Source of the DNA: Siderastrea radians
Lineage: Eukaryota > Cnidaria > Anthozoa > Scleractinia > Rhizangiidae
NCBI GenBank assembly: GCA_964017195.1
Contig: OZ024896.1
Span: 31,221,430-31,285,429 of the forward strand
Reading direction: 5' to 3'
Length of the DNA stretch: 64,000 nucleotides
The notes under the pieces: generated by a model
Databases searched by the model: none
Seen by the model: only the letters and a program-made list of their open reading frames with translations
What the model was told of the DNA's origin: nothing
Part shown: piece after piece, positions 1-12,624 of the stretch
How the letters are laid out: each line of letters starts with the position of its first letter
How positions within the stretch are numbered: the first letter of the stretch is position 1
Position numbers and translations under genes: made by a program

Positions 1-741
1 TGCACAAATCGTTTGCTGCCGGTAAGAACTCATCATTCCGATTAGATATGTCTGCATGAACTGATTTGTCTCTCAGCTTCAGGAGAATTTCAGACGCCGA
101 GTACGGGCTACATTTATTTGAGGACCAGTCTTCGAGGTTAATTTAAAAATTGATTGGACCGTTTCAACAACAATTACGGCCAATTATTTGTTTACACTTC
201 GATGTCCTTTTTTCACTCCTTCCTCGGAATGTGTTGAAGTCGTCGCTCTATATTACTGTGATCGTGATCACTTTTTGCCCTATATCGCTGAGTTCACGTC
301 TTCGGTTCTTTAGTTTCTAAAGTTTTATTTCGAGCTGACAAAGTGAATCAGAAATTTCATGTCAGGTTAAGAGTAAGCTAGCTATAGGGAAAATGGAGAT
401 AGAGAGAGAGGGTACCTTGATAAGTTCTAAATTGTCATTTTGATCTAGCTGAGAAGGTAATCTTTCAACAAATGTAAATGCCATGCAATTTATTAAAGTA
501 CCATAATAAAAACAGAACTTTTCCTGGGCTATTTGTTGATAATAATTTGTGCTTGTTGTGTCACTGGACATGCTAAAATGAATATCTCAAGGTTTTTAAG
601 CCTTGGCACTCTTATTGCACTTATTCAAATACGACAATGTTGTACATACTAGATTTAGAACAAGGTAAATATATATAGGATGGTATGTATAGTCCTTGAA
701 ACAGAAAAATGAATTTTTTTACCATTGGGCTATTTTTTAAT
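1..741. other. No gene seen
   Basis: AT-rich host sequence. Only short frames without recognisable protein character. Confidence 0.5.
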
Positions 742-1271
742 GCAGTCAAAGCTCTCCTTGCGACCACTTTGGTAAGCAACCGGCTCTAGTTACAACCATG
801 ATTGTTAACCCTGTTTGATTTGTCTCAAAGTCTGTAATCAGAAGCTCTCGTAAGCAACCGCTCCCGTAAGTTACTGCGACGACTTCTGTGAAATACCGAC
901 TGGTCTTTTCCATTGTTCTTAAGTTCACATAAGCGACCACTCAGTCAACGCTTCAATAAAAGAATTCACCTCTCTCTATGTCAAATCTAGAGTAACACAC
1001 AGCAAAAGCGCTAATGGCTCATTGGCCTGTACTTTCGCAAGCCTCTTCTGTGATAGGCAATAATAAATAATTTAATATTATTACTACAATACTGTTAATA
1101 ACAATTAACAAAACCCAAGCTTTGTGCTTAAAGCTCTGGTAAGCAACCACCCTTTATAATGTTTGTCTTATCACGTGGTCACTTTCAAAAGCCCATCCTC
1201 ATAAGCTTTCAGCTCCAGTTGTGACCACTTTTCTGAATTCCCAAGGCAGTCACTTACGAGAGCTTCGACTG
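742..1271. mobile_element. Small inverted-repeat (MITE-like) element
   Basis: The ends read GCAGTCAAAGCTCTCC at 742 and, inverted, ACAGTCGAAGCTCTCG at 1271. Internal words such as GTAAGCAACC and GCGACCAC recur (about 770, 852, 1140). About 530 bp, non-coding. A related stretch occurs near 44727. Confidence 0.6.
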
Positions 1272-3335
1272 TATTAAAGCCAGCAAAACAAAGGGAACTG
1301 GTGCTCTGCCCCTCCTCAAAACATTACTAATTAAAAGCACCTAAAGTTATGGGTTGATGGGTTTCTCACATCATTTTCTGCTATTAAGGTCACATGAAAT
1401 GCCCATTTACAGTGTGACCAATGCTACCAGGGCCATCAATTTAATCAAGGTGTCTTGTTTGTCTAACACAGTTGTTATGCAATACTGTTAAAATGGAGGA
1501 GCTGAGGTCCCTGACTATAGTTTGTACACAGTGAAAACTAATCAAATGGGATGGCAGCAGCTTAGCTTGTGGGCTTTCACAGATTGTCTCTGCAAGCCCT
1601 ACCATTAGTAGTGAAAACACTAACCAACACTTCAGTGCCAGGCTTAGTGGACACTACTGAGACCCTCACCTTAGGCATTCCAAGTGGGAGAAGCAAACAC
1701 CAATTGAAAGTATTAGGCTGGGAGAGCAGAATTTCAACATCTGAAGTTGGAATGTTGTACAAGTCAGAAGGGACTACTGAGCTTTTTTATGTTAATGATG
1801 GGTCCCTAATGATTTATTGTAAGCAAATGTCTGTAAATTATTAAAATTGTGAGACACCCACTTAGCCATGTACGCCAGCCAGGTAAATTGCCACTTTGTT
1901 ACTAGTGCAGTCTTGCTATTGAATCCTTTTCAAGCACAAGTCATGTACAGTATTTGGTTGTGAAGTTTAATTATCCTTAAGTCTGTTGTGACCTCTTGTG
2001 TTAAGCCAATCAACTGTGTGTGAACTTGCTGGTGTGTGAAGCTATCCTGGTGATACTAGAGTGAACTAGAAAATACTGAAAAAAACTGTTTAAGAAACCA
2101 TAACTCTTTTCCTCAAAGCACAGCAATCTATCAGGTGTAACAACAAATAGCAAGTAAAATAGTCAAATATACAACTGGCAAATCTGGTTTAAAGTAAAAA
2201 TCATATTAAAAATTCTGACAGCATACTCATCCCTGATATGGCTTTATGTACAATTATGCACTTCAAGGTTCAGCATCCTGATGCAAACTCTCATGTGAGT
2301 TTGGGAGAACTCAAGACTACACTGTAACACTGATTGATTACAACAGCTCTTACAGACTCACTTGTGTTAATTTGCATCTGGATGTGTACATGTACATGTG
2401 AACAGTTTTTTCATTTGGGTTTTTACTTTGTGGTTTGGTCTGGTAGTAAATACACAAGAATGCTGATATCTTGGAAACAGGTTGACAAAACATTTTATTT
2501 TAACATGCTGTAGCATGGAACTGACCTACAGTATTCCCCACTTATTGTATAAATAGTTGGATATTTACAAGGCATAACCAAAAAAATACACAATTGAACA
2601 CACACTTAAATATTATACAGCCTTGCAACAAAATTATTAAATTGTGATCAGCTGTAAGCTGAAGTTAATTGCAATGATTTTACTCATTGACGAAATAGTC
2701 AACAAATTCTTGCATAACTTTTCTGTAAAATCTGACCGATAATAGTGAGCAATACAGAGAAATTACAGAGCTCTATATGCTGGGTAAAACTGTAAAGTAA
2801 TAATTTTACATGAGCTCTGATTTTCGGCCAATAAGCTTATTACGAAATTCGAAGTAAGGGAATTGAGATACTGCGAGGAAATTTTAACGCAGAAAAAAGA
2901 CATAACGATGGAAGAAAAGTGAAGGAAACTAAATGCAGTTCTGCCTACCAAGTACTGACGTCTACTTCGCCGGCAAATTCAGTTCCTGTTCTTCTTCAAG
3001 AGCCATGTTTTCTTCGGACGTCGTGGCTTCTTCCAGGGTTGCGACTGGCTCTAAATCTTCATATTACGCGATGAAATTAGCCCCACTGTCTTCTATATCA
3101 CTGCTGTTCGCGTTAGAACTCAATTCGGGGCCGTCTTCCGAAGAAATGGACGAAGAACTTGAGCGAAATGACGGTAATGGCGGACCTAATTTAAACACTT
3201 TTCGGCGGGTTTTTGAAGGGAACTGCTTTGTCAGGTTGGTCAGAATTACATTTTTTCCGGAAGTTTTAGGTCTGAACATTAACTTCAGGCCCAAACGCGT
3301 TTAAAAGAAGGTAGATTTTCGTCGCAGTAGCACTT
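1272..3335. other. No gene supported
   Basis: Plus-strand frames at 1569-1844 and 2933-3304 (91 and 123 codons) and a Ser/Glu-rich minus frame at 3064-3294 are open. None has a recognisable domain. 2990-3290 is somewhat richer in GC and could be a decayed exon. Confidence 0.45.
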
Positions 3336-5345
3336 TAACAAAATTTTTTCTGACAGATGAAAATTTATCAATAGATGTAGTATTGGCTTCAGTGCGTGAG
3401 CATATGCATGCCTTGCGCACTTATAACCAAGTTCAGCTCTCAAATAATTAATTTGCGGAGGAAAATTTTTATCAGCCACCTCTGGAGACCGTAAAATATA
3501 TCAAAGAAATTGTTTTATTTCTAATGAAAACCTATGGTGGAAAACTGTGCAGTCTTATCACCGGTGAGAGATCTAATTCTTTTGAACCCAAACACCTACT
3601 TACACCCTTACTTGTTGGAAAAATTCTTATTAGTTTCTGAAAAATGAAGACGGCTGTAATAAAAATTTAGACGATTTTCGCCTTTCCCTCTTGAATTTTT
3701 TGTTAATATAACTGACACTAAACACATTTACAAGAGAAAACCAAAAGCCCGACGAGCTAGTCATTTAGTGTTGGGAAGATTCCGTGACTACTGATTTTTT
3801 AAAAGATCATCTGATTCAGTTCTTTGATGCTAACTAATCAGGAAAAGATAACGCAAAGTCCAAGGACATTTTTTAATTAGATCCTTTAATGTCAAAATAA
3901 AGTTCAATTAATTTGAAACTTCGCATGAAAAGGCGTTCTTAAAGGAAGGTTGTCTTTACAAGCAACTCTTCGAAGGCCAATATTGGATGGATAACTAATT
4001 ATTCATTTCATTAGATCACCATTATTTTTACTGATAAGCCAAGCATAAGGGCTTGAGAAATTTGATCTAATTTTGTGTTTTCAAGCACTTGTGAATTAGC
4101 AGTAAAATGTTCCGCCATTTAAAGATCATTTTTTTAATGGCAAAAGCTACACCAGTGACCTTCTTTTAAGCACTTTTCGCTCGGCAATTGATGTTTGTTA
4201 GGATATAGTTACAATCGTAGTTTAATGTGAACAATTAGATGCTTAAGTAGCAAAATTGTGTTTGATATCTCTGACTCCAACAATTACATTGCATATATTT
4301 CTTCAGCTACACTTCTCATCACAGGGGAAGCCCCAGCTTTGTCTCTTAACTGTTTTTCTCTAACCCGGCTCAGCTTAGCCTAGGGGTACAAAAATTATTT
4401 TGGGGTTGCCGATTTGCTTGTCAATAGTTCTAACAAAAAGACAAAAGCCGGCACATTTTAGCCATTTGGTGGTCGTCAAATTTGTGGCTGATGATTAAAA
4501 TGTAGGCCGTTTAGCGCCCAATGCTTTATCCAAAAATAATGTATCTTTCTTGCACAATTACGCAACAAACATTTCTGCCGCAAAACTTCGTATGGCACAG
4601 GAAGTTACGGTTACCCTTTGCTTTTGACTAATGGTGACTTGTGATGAATTTTGGTATTGAAAATTACCTCACCTTTCTCAGGTTTTACGTTTGACTTTTA
4701 GCTATTATTAGTGTTTCATCAACCTCAGCAGTCAGCAAAATATATCAAACATATTTGGAGAAAAGGTGTTTAGCCTTATCATGAGAGATTCAATTCGTGT
4801 AAGGCTAAAATTGAATTATACTGAAATAAAATGTAATAATTTAAAACCTCGTGCGAAAAGGCCCTCGTAATAAAGGGTTCTTTTACGAGTGACGGTTTAA
4901 ACAGCAATATTTGGTACGTTGACCAGATATTTATTTCATTTCTTCCGACTGTTCTTTCTTTGATATGCTTATGGTAACGGAAGATCTTTGTGAAGTTTGA
5001 TGAAAAAAAAAGCCATAGGAACATTTGAGCGCTTGCTGTAAGATATTCAGCCGTTCAGGTTGAAATATCGCTCTCTGATGGCAACATTACCTGTTGCCCT
5101 TCTTTGTCACTTTAGCTACAAGGGATCGAAATGCAATTTTGTAGCAAGTATTTTGTTAAGAAGTGTCAGCGATGTAACCCTAGCCTCGGGAATAAGACGC
5201 AGTAGCGACGAGAACAAAAACTTGTTTTCTGGCTCATGATAGTTACACAAACAAACCAAGAAAATGAGCAGACAAACAAATATCTATTTTAAAAAATGAT
5301 TTTGGCATTACTCAAACACAAATGGATTCACAAAATATTGGAACT
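3336..5345 (+). repeat. Dispersed ~2-2.7-kb repeat, copy 1
   Basis: Starts like copies 2 and 3 at TTAACAAAATTTTTTCTGACAG and ends in the block containing GATATTCAGCCGTTCAGG (5043-5060) and CAAACCAAGAAAATGAG. It is the same orientation as the other copies and non-coding. It preserves the uninterrupted sequence GCTGTAAGATATT at about 5035-5047, which is split in copy 2. Confidence 0.75.
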
Positions 5346-5973
5346 TATTATTCAACAAATTGTCACTATGCCCGTATATGGTAAGGAAGCCCTCAATATC
5401 TGTCATCCTACATGACAGATATCTTGCGATATACGTAAATGACCATATTTGGAAGTGCACTGCAGATTTTCTTTCATTGCTTGTTTGGCAGCCATTTTGA
5501 AAAGCGAGACAGTTTCAGCAGTGTTCTCCGTAAATTTTAACTCTCTGGAAGAAACTTTCCACGATTAAATGCTCTCAAAAAGTCAACAAGTATTTGCTTC
5601 AGCTCACAAAGATATCCAGAGGTTGACTTGGAATTTTCATAGTGAGAACTCAACCAAGAAAATGCTATTGCGAACGAAGCAGCACACTTGCTCACGGAAA
5701 GTTGTAAAGACTAAAGCTGAAAAGATTTTAATTCACAGGAAGAGGACTTATTCGCGGTAAGGTAGCAATATTTTTTTTCCTTTGTCTTGTCATTTTCAAA
5801 CATGAGTTTGTAAATACGTCTTTTTAAGTGAACGGTAGTAAACTTCGATTTCTTGAAGTTCTGTTTTGATTTTTATTAAGCTTATGTGTTGCTAGCTTTT
5901 AGCGTTTTTATCATAGAGCCGTAGTTTTTCTCGTTCTGAAAATGGTAGGCCATGGGAATTTGTTGAATAATAA
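5346..5973. other. No gene seen; one short hairpin
   Basis: ATATCTGTCAT (about 5397-5407) faces ATGACAGATAT (about 5413-5423), forming an 11-bp stem with a 5-nt loop. A 63-codon frame at 5569-5760 shows nothing. Confidence 0.45.
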
Positions 5974-6086
5974 AACAATTATCCTGCTCAATCTTGCGGA
6001 ATATCCCCTGATTTAGCCAACTCGGCCTACGGCCTCGTCGGCTAAGTATCAGGTGATATTCCGCGCGATTTCGCAGGATAATTGTT
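5974..6086. repeat. 113-bp foldback element
   Basis: AACAATTATCCTGC at 5974 pairs with GCAGGATAATTGTT ending at 6086. Further matching segments lie inside (GCGGAATATC.CCTGAT and its inverse; TAGCC.ACTCGG centre). It would fold into a long hairpin. Confidence 0.7.
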
Positions 6087-6089
6087 AAA

Positions 6090-8517
6090 TATTTGAGGTA
6101 GAATTTACTTTGCGCGTAAGGGTCTAAGTGGCTCCATTTCAAGATTTCATTTAAAACTAATAAGCAAATTACTCAAAAAAGAGGACGAGAAAAAACCTAC
6201 AACGCAAGCCGTCTAAAACGTATTACTTTCCGATGCTACTGTATTAGGAAACAAGTTTGTTCTTACTTCATTCTCTAGTGATTTGGGCGCAGATCCTGCC
6301 CATGTCTTGAATGACTTTGTATTTCAAAATGAAGCTTGTTGAAAACGTTTATTTTGCTCTGCCATCTATGAGCATTGGTATTAAGTTTTGAACACATGCT
6401 GGCGAAGGAAACTCTTAAGAATTCTTTCCGGAGAAAGGGCCTTGTCGCATTATCGCTATTCGTCTCATGAAATCAGTGCAGCGAGAAGTGCGTTTGATTT
6501 TAGCAACTTTTCTCCTCACTGGTCGAAGACATCTCAGGAACGTTTACTGACTACAAATACTTGGAAAACAGAAATATAATACAAGCTTACCACTGCAAAT
6601 ACTGAATTCTCCTCCTTCTTTTCAATTTGGGTTCTCGGGAAAGGCAGAACTGAAAATGATATGATCTGTCAGGCTCTTACAATTAAATCCCCTAATCAGA
6701 TTCATTAACAAAATTTTTTCTGACAGATGAAAATTTATCAATAGATGTCGTATTGGTTTCAGTCCGTGAGCATATGCATGCCTTGCGCACTTATAACCAA
6801 GTTCAGCTCTCAAATAATTAATTTGCGGAGGAAAATTTTTATCAGCCACCTCTGGAGACCGTAAAATATATCAAAGAAATTGTTTTATTTCTAATGAAAA
6901 CCTATGGTGGAAAACTGTGCAGTCTTATCACCGGTGAGAGATCTAATTCTTTTGAACCCAAACACCTACTTACACCCTTACTTGTCGGAAAAATTCTTAT
7001 CAGTTTCTGAAAAATGAAGACGGCTGCAATAAAAATTTAGACGTTTTTTGCCTTTCCCTCTTGAATTTTTGTTAATATAACTGACACTAAACACATTTAC
7101 AAGAGAAAACCAAAAGCCCGACGACTAGGCATTTAGTGTTGGGAAGACTCCGTGACTACTGATTTTTTAAAAGATCATCTGATTCAGTTCTTTGATGTTA
7201 ACTTCAGGAAAAGATAACGCAAAGTCCACGGACATTTTTTAACTGAGATCCTTTAATGTCAAAATAAAGTTCAATTAATTTGAAACTTCGCATGAAAAGG
7301 CGTTCTTAAAGAAAGGTTGTCTTTACAAGCAACTCTTCGAAGGCCAATATTGGATGGGTAACTAATTATTCATTTCATTAGATCACCATTATTTTTACTG
7401 ATAAGCCAAGCATAAGGGCCTGAGGCATTCGATCTAATTTTGTGTTTTAAAACACTTGTGAATTAGCAGTAAAATGTTCCGCCATTTAAAGATCATTTTT
7501 TAATGGCAAAAACTACACCAGTGACTCGCTTCGTTTAAGCACTTTTCGCTTGGCAATTGATGTTTGTTACGATATAGTTACAATCATAGTTTAATGTGAG
7601 CCATTAGATGCTTAAGTAGCAAAACTGTGTTTGATATCTCTGACTCCGACAATTACAATGCATAAATTTCTTCAGCTACACTTCTCATCACAGGGGAAGC
7701 CCCAGCTTTGTCTCTTAACTGTTTTTCTCTAACCCGGCTCAGCTTAGCCTAGGGGTACAAAAATTATTCTGGGATTGCCGATTTGGTTGTCAATAGTTCT
7801 AACAAAAATTCAAAAGCCGGCACAGTTTAGCCATTTGGTGGCCGTCAAATTTGTGGTTGATAATTAAAATGTAGGCCATTTAGCGCCCAATGCTTTATCC
7901 CAAATATCAAAAATATTTGTAGAAAAGGTGTTTAGCCTTATCATGGGAGATTCAATTCGTGTAAGGCAAAAAATTCCAATTAGACCCGCATTTGCCGGTG
8001 TTGGTCTTGTTAGTTTGTGAAAAATAGAGACGACTGCCTAAGTAGTTCAAATTTTACTCTTTCTTTTCTTTTTCACGACATGTATTGTCCATTGATGTTA
8101 CTGACACCAACATCTGTAAAAGACATGCAATGCAAATCTTATGAGAAAACAAGAAAGCAGGGTATTTGTGGAGAGGATTCCATGAGCACTGACGTCTTGT
8201 AAAACTCCTAGTTCCTCCACGCTTACCTCACGAAAAGAAAAAGCATAAGCCAAGAAAACGTTTAGGTCCTTTAACGTAAAATTGAATTATACTGACACAA
8301 AATTTAATTATTTAAAACCTCGCGCGAAAAGGCCTTCGTAATAGAGGGTTCTTTTCCGAGTGACGGTTCAAACAGCTATAGTTGGTGGGTTAACCAAATA
8401 TTTATTTCATTTCTTCTGACTGTTCTTCGTTGACATGCTTACCGTAATGAAAGATTTTTGTGAAGTTTTATGAAAAAAAAAAACCTATAGGAACATCAGT
8501 TGAGCGTTGCTGTAATT
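6090..8517 (+). repeat. Dispersed repeat, copy 2, left part
   Basis: 6705-8510 repeats 3336-5035 with few changes and some indels, and 6090-6704 matches 17810-18356. The copy breaks off at GCTGTAA (about 8509-8515) where a 9-kb insertion begins and resumes at 17518. Confidence 0.75.
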
Positions 8518-9080
8518 CACAGCATGAAATCATGGATTTACGAATGTTTATATCACGCGTAAACATACGTAAATAAAAGGCCTTTTCTTTACGCATCGGT
8601 TCCGTGGTGCGTAAAGACGCGTAAATTCACATAACGCGTAATGGCTGCGTAAAGGGCAATAAAGATTCGTAAAGTACAAAAATGAAGATGGGTGTAATTA
8701 GCTGTTCTTATTTGTGAAAATAGAGAAAGAAATGAAATTTTTACGTCTCCATATTCATTCAGGATTTTCCCGGTGTATTTTGTCTGGCATTGCTGTCAAT
8801 ACTTTACGGCTCTTTAACCCTGTTTACGAATCTTTACGCACTGCTGTTTATGCTCTTTACGATTCTTTATCCTTCTTTAAGCGCAATTACACTTTCTAAT
8901 TGACAGGTTATTTTTGCAGAAGACAGGCAAAAATGAAATATAAGGTGATCATCAACGATTTTCCCCTTATATTTTGAGCGGCTTTGCTGTGACCACTTAA
9001 TAAAATTTACGCCTCTTTTCAGCCCATTACGAATCTTCAAGCACCGTTCTTTACGCTCTTTACGACTTTTTACCCTTGAT

Positions 9081-10307
9081 TACGCGCAAACTTTCCATCA
9101 ATTTGCAGTTTATTATTTAACGAAATACAGAGAAAAATGAAATATGTGTGTCCATGACAATAGTCATGATATTCAATTACTAATCGTGACGGAAAGTGAC
9201 TTGTCAGAAAACGTTTAGCAAAAACCCATGCATTGGGTTCTGGATTTGTCAACCTTTCATTTAATCATGTCATTTTATAAGCAATGACAAGGAATGCTAA
9301 TCTTATCGTAAGGCTGTTGATCACGGATTACAACAGAAAGCGTCTTAGTGGAAACTTCAATTTATCTTTTCACGTATATTTTCAACCTCAGGCGAAATGA
9401 AAAAATATGAAATTACAAAACTGGTTTCTTGCCTAACCTCGTGAAAAAGAAAAAAAATAGGTCAAAAAGAAAAAAATTGGGTCGAAGCTGTTGTAGAAAC
9501 AATTTGCTGGAAATAATTCCCTCCCCGAGGCGTAGCTCTAAGGGAACTGGAAACGAGATGCGGCGGCGGATTTGATCAGCGGTTTCCGTGATAGCGTCAC
9601 TTCGTGGCGTCCATTTTGAAATTACACGAAAGTGTGATATTTCTTCAACGTCTTTGAAAGGTAAAAAACGAGAATTTACTCCATTTGATTTCTGGAATAG
9701 TGCTTTTTTGGTAAAATGCTAGTGATCTGTGAACCGCTGGTGATCCCACAAAGCTTCGTAGAGAGTTTTAAAACCACCTCTATCACGCACAAATGCAAAA
9801 TCGTCGTGGATTTAAACAGATTTAAACTGGCGGGATGTTTGAACTTGAACTTGAACCACGCTTCGATGAGGCTTGTTAAGCTAAGTTTTCTTCTCCTATT
9901 TTGGATTGGATCTCCCCATTCACGGAAATACAGGAAACAGGTAAGCCGTCTTTCTTTTAGTCTCCACGCAGATGATCATGATGTGCAGTAACTTACAATG
10001 TAGGTTTTCAATATTGTTTGCGAACACGTTCACTCAAAGAAAACCGACATTGTAAGTTTTTAACTAAGAAAAATATTCGAAATTCCATTAATGTTCTTGT
10101 AGTTTAGTTTTTGAAATCGGATTGCCTTCATCAAATGTGCTTTGCTGAAGATTTGACTGTTAGAGAAAGGTTTGCAAATAAATATAGGGACCAATTATAT
10201 GAGCAGGGAATTTATATATTTTAAAATCACTAAAAGTGACGTAGTTTATGTGGGCTCCCTGTAAATAGACTTGCCAGAATCTCAGCAAATCAAGCCAGGT
10301 CTAGTTA
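9081..10307. other. No gene seen
   Basis: Interior of the 9-kb insertion. A 91-codon frame at 9716-9991 has no recognisable domain. Confidence 0.45.
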
Positions 10308-12624
10308 ATTGATCCCAGACGTCCTTTCAAATGGCTTAAATTTTGCGTCGCTTCACAGGCCGTTGATTTCGCTCTGTGGTTTCAAAATAGTAATCACGTG
10401 ACCACAAGTTTGTTGACCGCAAGCTGACCACAAAATTGGGTAGTGACAAAACGTGGGGTAGGCCATGGCCTAGGCCATGGCCTATCCTATGGCCTACCGG
10501 TGGTCAATTTTCTGAAAACAGTTCCTAAAAACAGCAGATTGTAAACCAAAAAAATGGCCTAAGCCACACACCCCTTCGGGCTTCTAGTAGTGAATTTTCC
10601 TAAGAATGCCTTGTTCGAATCTTTTACTACAATTTCATTTGCATAGAAGTTTGTTACGGATGAAAGAATTTTTGATGTAACTTTCATGTGCACGCATGAC
10701 TGCATTTAATTTAAAATGGCAATAAAAAGTTAAACCACTTTTAACCACTTTGAAAGAAGCAACCACTTTTCCTTGGGGGAGGGTACTCATTAGATGCTCA
10801 GGTAGACCCTGACGCTGTTTAAGACAATCATTGATGATTTTGCTCACCTGTTTAAGACAGAACAGATTTTTTTCAGGAACCGTTTAACCCAAAATCATAC
10901 CCTGTCTTAGACTAGAATGGGGTAAGGATAAAGTGTTTCTTACCTCAATACTTGATAATAAGGACCCTATTTACAGCTTTGTAGAGTGGTTGAGTTGTTT
11001 GCAGAATTTGAGTTTACCCTTACCACATTTAAGACCAAACCGTGTGAAAACCATACCCTATTAGGCCGCACGTCCCTGTTAAGGTCAGATAATGATTAAC
11101 CCCCCCCCTCCCCCGCCCGGGCCGCTTTTACCTCATGTCTATGAGGACGAACGGAACCAGAACCATATTCCGATGGAACTTTACATGGTTAGTTCATTTA
11201 AAATTATTGCATGAAATTGCAGTAATGTGTTGATCAAAAGTTTCCTTTTCACGTCAGCTAAATTATTTACTTTGAAACTGTACGAGTTTGCCGGCTTCTG
11301 AATGCAATGTGACTCAATGTTTGTATAGTTTCCTATTCAAGTATATTTTTGGCTTGTCACGCATTCCTCCCCAATTAATCATAAAGGAGGCCATGTTTTT
11401 CATCGAATACAAAACACTGTACGTTTGTTGACAACTACAATACATAACGTGTACATGTATCTGCCGGTAAATGTTCTTTATGGGGAGCAGGAAGAAGGAA
11501 CCACACTTTATGGACACCCACTTTAAGCTATTACAGACAATAATTTTGTCCCGACAGAAGGCTCATACATTTTTTCTTCCATTAGGCTGCTTTATGTGTT
11601 ACTACGGACAAACACAACGGACACTTTTCTCTGACCCGAGTGACATTAGCTCCCATAAAAATTTAGCCTAGCTCAGTTCGCTTTATGGACAGTGACACGT
11701 GACAGTGGTTATCTGTGAACAGTGTACTGAGTATTTTCATTTTAGTCAGTATGGCTGAGCTGAAACTGAAAATTTTAGTGCAAAGCAAAGTTACAGACTA
11801 TTTAATAGACCTGATTTTGTTCTATAAACCAGCATATTTAAATAATTGCTCCAATTGATTTACTTATTCCATATTTCATAACAAGTAGAACCAGCAGCTG
11901 AATATAAATTCTCCACGCAGTCACGCAATTTGTACCATCACAATACTAGATCCTAGGACGTCACTGTAGGCTTTCTTGACATTCTTCTTCAAGCAATAGA
12001 TATGTAAGCTAATATAGTTTTCACTCAAATAATACTCATATACAAGGTTCACATTACGTTTAAGAACCAAAATATACCTTATTTGTGTTTTTGCTTTAAT
12101 AGGTGCAATTCCCTCTCATTTATGCCTGATTATGATGAGGATTTTAAGAGATTCAGGAGTAAATTGTTTTATGAAATTGACCACCGGTAGGCCATAGCAT
12201 AGGCCATGGCCTACACCATGGCCTACCCCATGGCCTAGTCCATGGCCTACCCCACGTTTTGTCGCTACCCCCACAAAATCTGTAACGTTGAACATGGGAC
12301 AAATGAATTTCAATCCGCAATCATCACATACATGTATCCTAAAATAATGCCATCTCCTGAATTAAAATATCATCTTATACTGGTTATAAACATTATCTTA
12401 CAGGAAAATTCAGGAAAAGTGTTATCTGAGGACATGAAATGCGGCGGCTAGTAAAAATTCATTCAGCGAAAGTCGAGCATTGTCGAGCTTGAGTCAACAA
12501 ATTTAGTTCTTGCGGTGAACAAACTTGTGATCACGTGATCATTTTTTTCAAACCATGGAGTGAAACCAACGGTCCGTGAAGCAACACAAAATTCAAGCCA
12601 TTTGAAAGGACATCTGTGATCAAT
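10308..12624. mobile_element. 2.3-kb inverted-repeat element with GGCCATGGCCTA arrays
   Basis: Left arm 10308-10509 and right arm 12175-12624 are inverted copies, starting ATTGATC.CAGA.GTCC. The inner part of each arm carries short tandem near-palindromes of the type GGCCATGGCCTA (about 10450-10500 and 12185-12255). The right arm has an extra ~160 bp. The interior is non-coding; C-rich stretch at 11101-11117. I could not define a clean target duplication. Confidence 0.7.

Noticed and set aside
3285..6849. Two near-identical minus-strand ORFs starting MADKNFPPQ (3285-3479 and 6622-6849)
   Set aside because: They are the same stretch of the dispersed repeat seen twice; the duplication is of DNA and gives no evidence of a protein.
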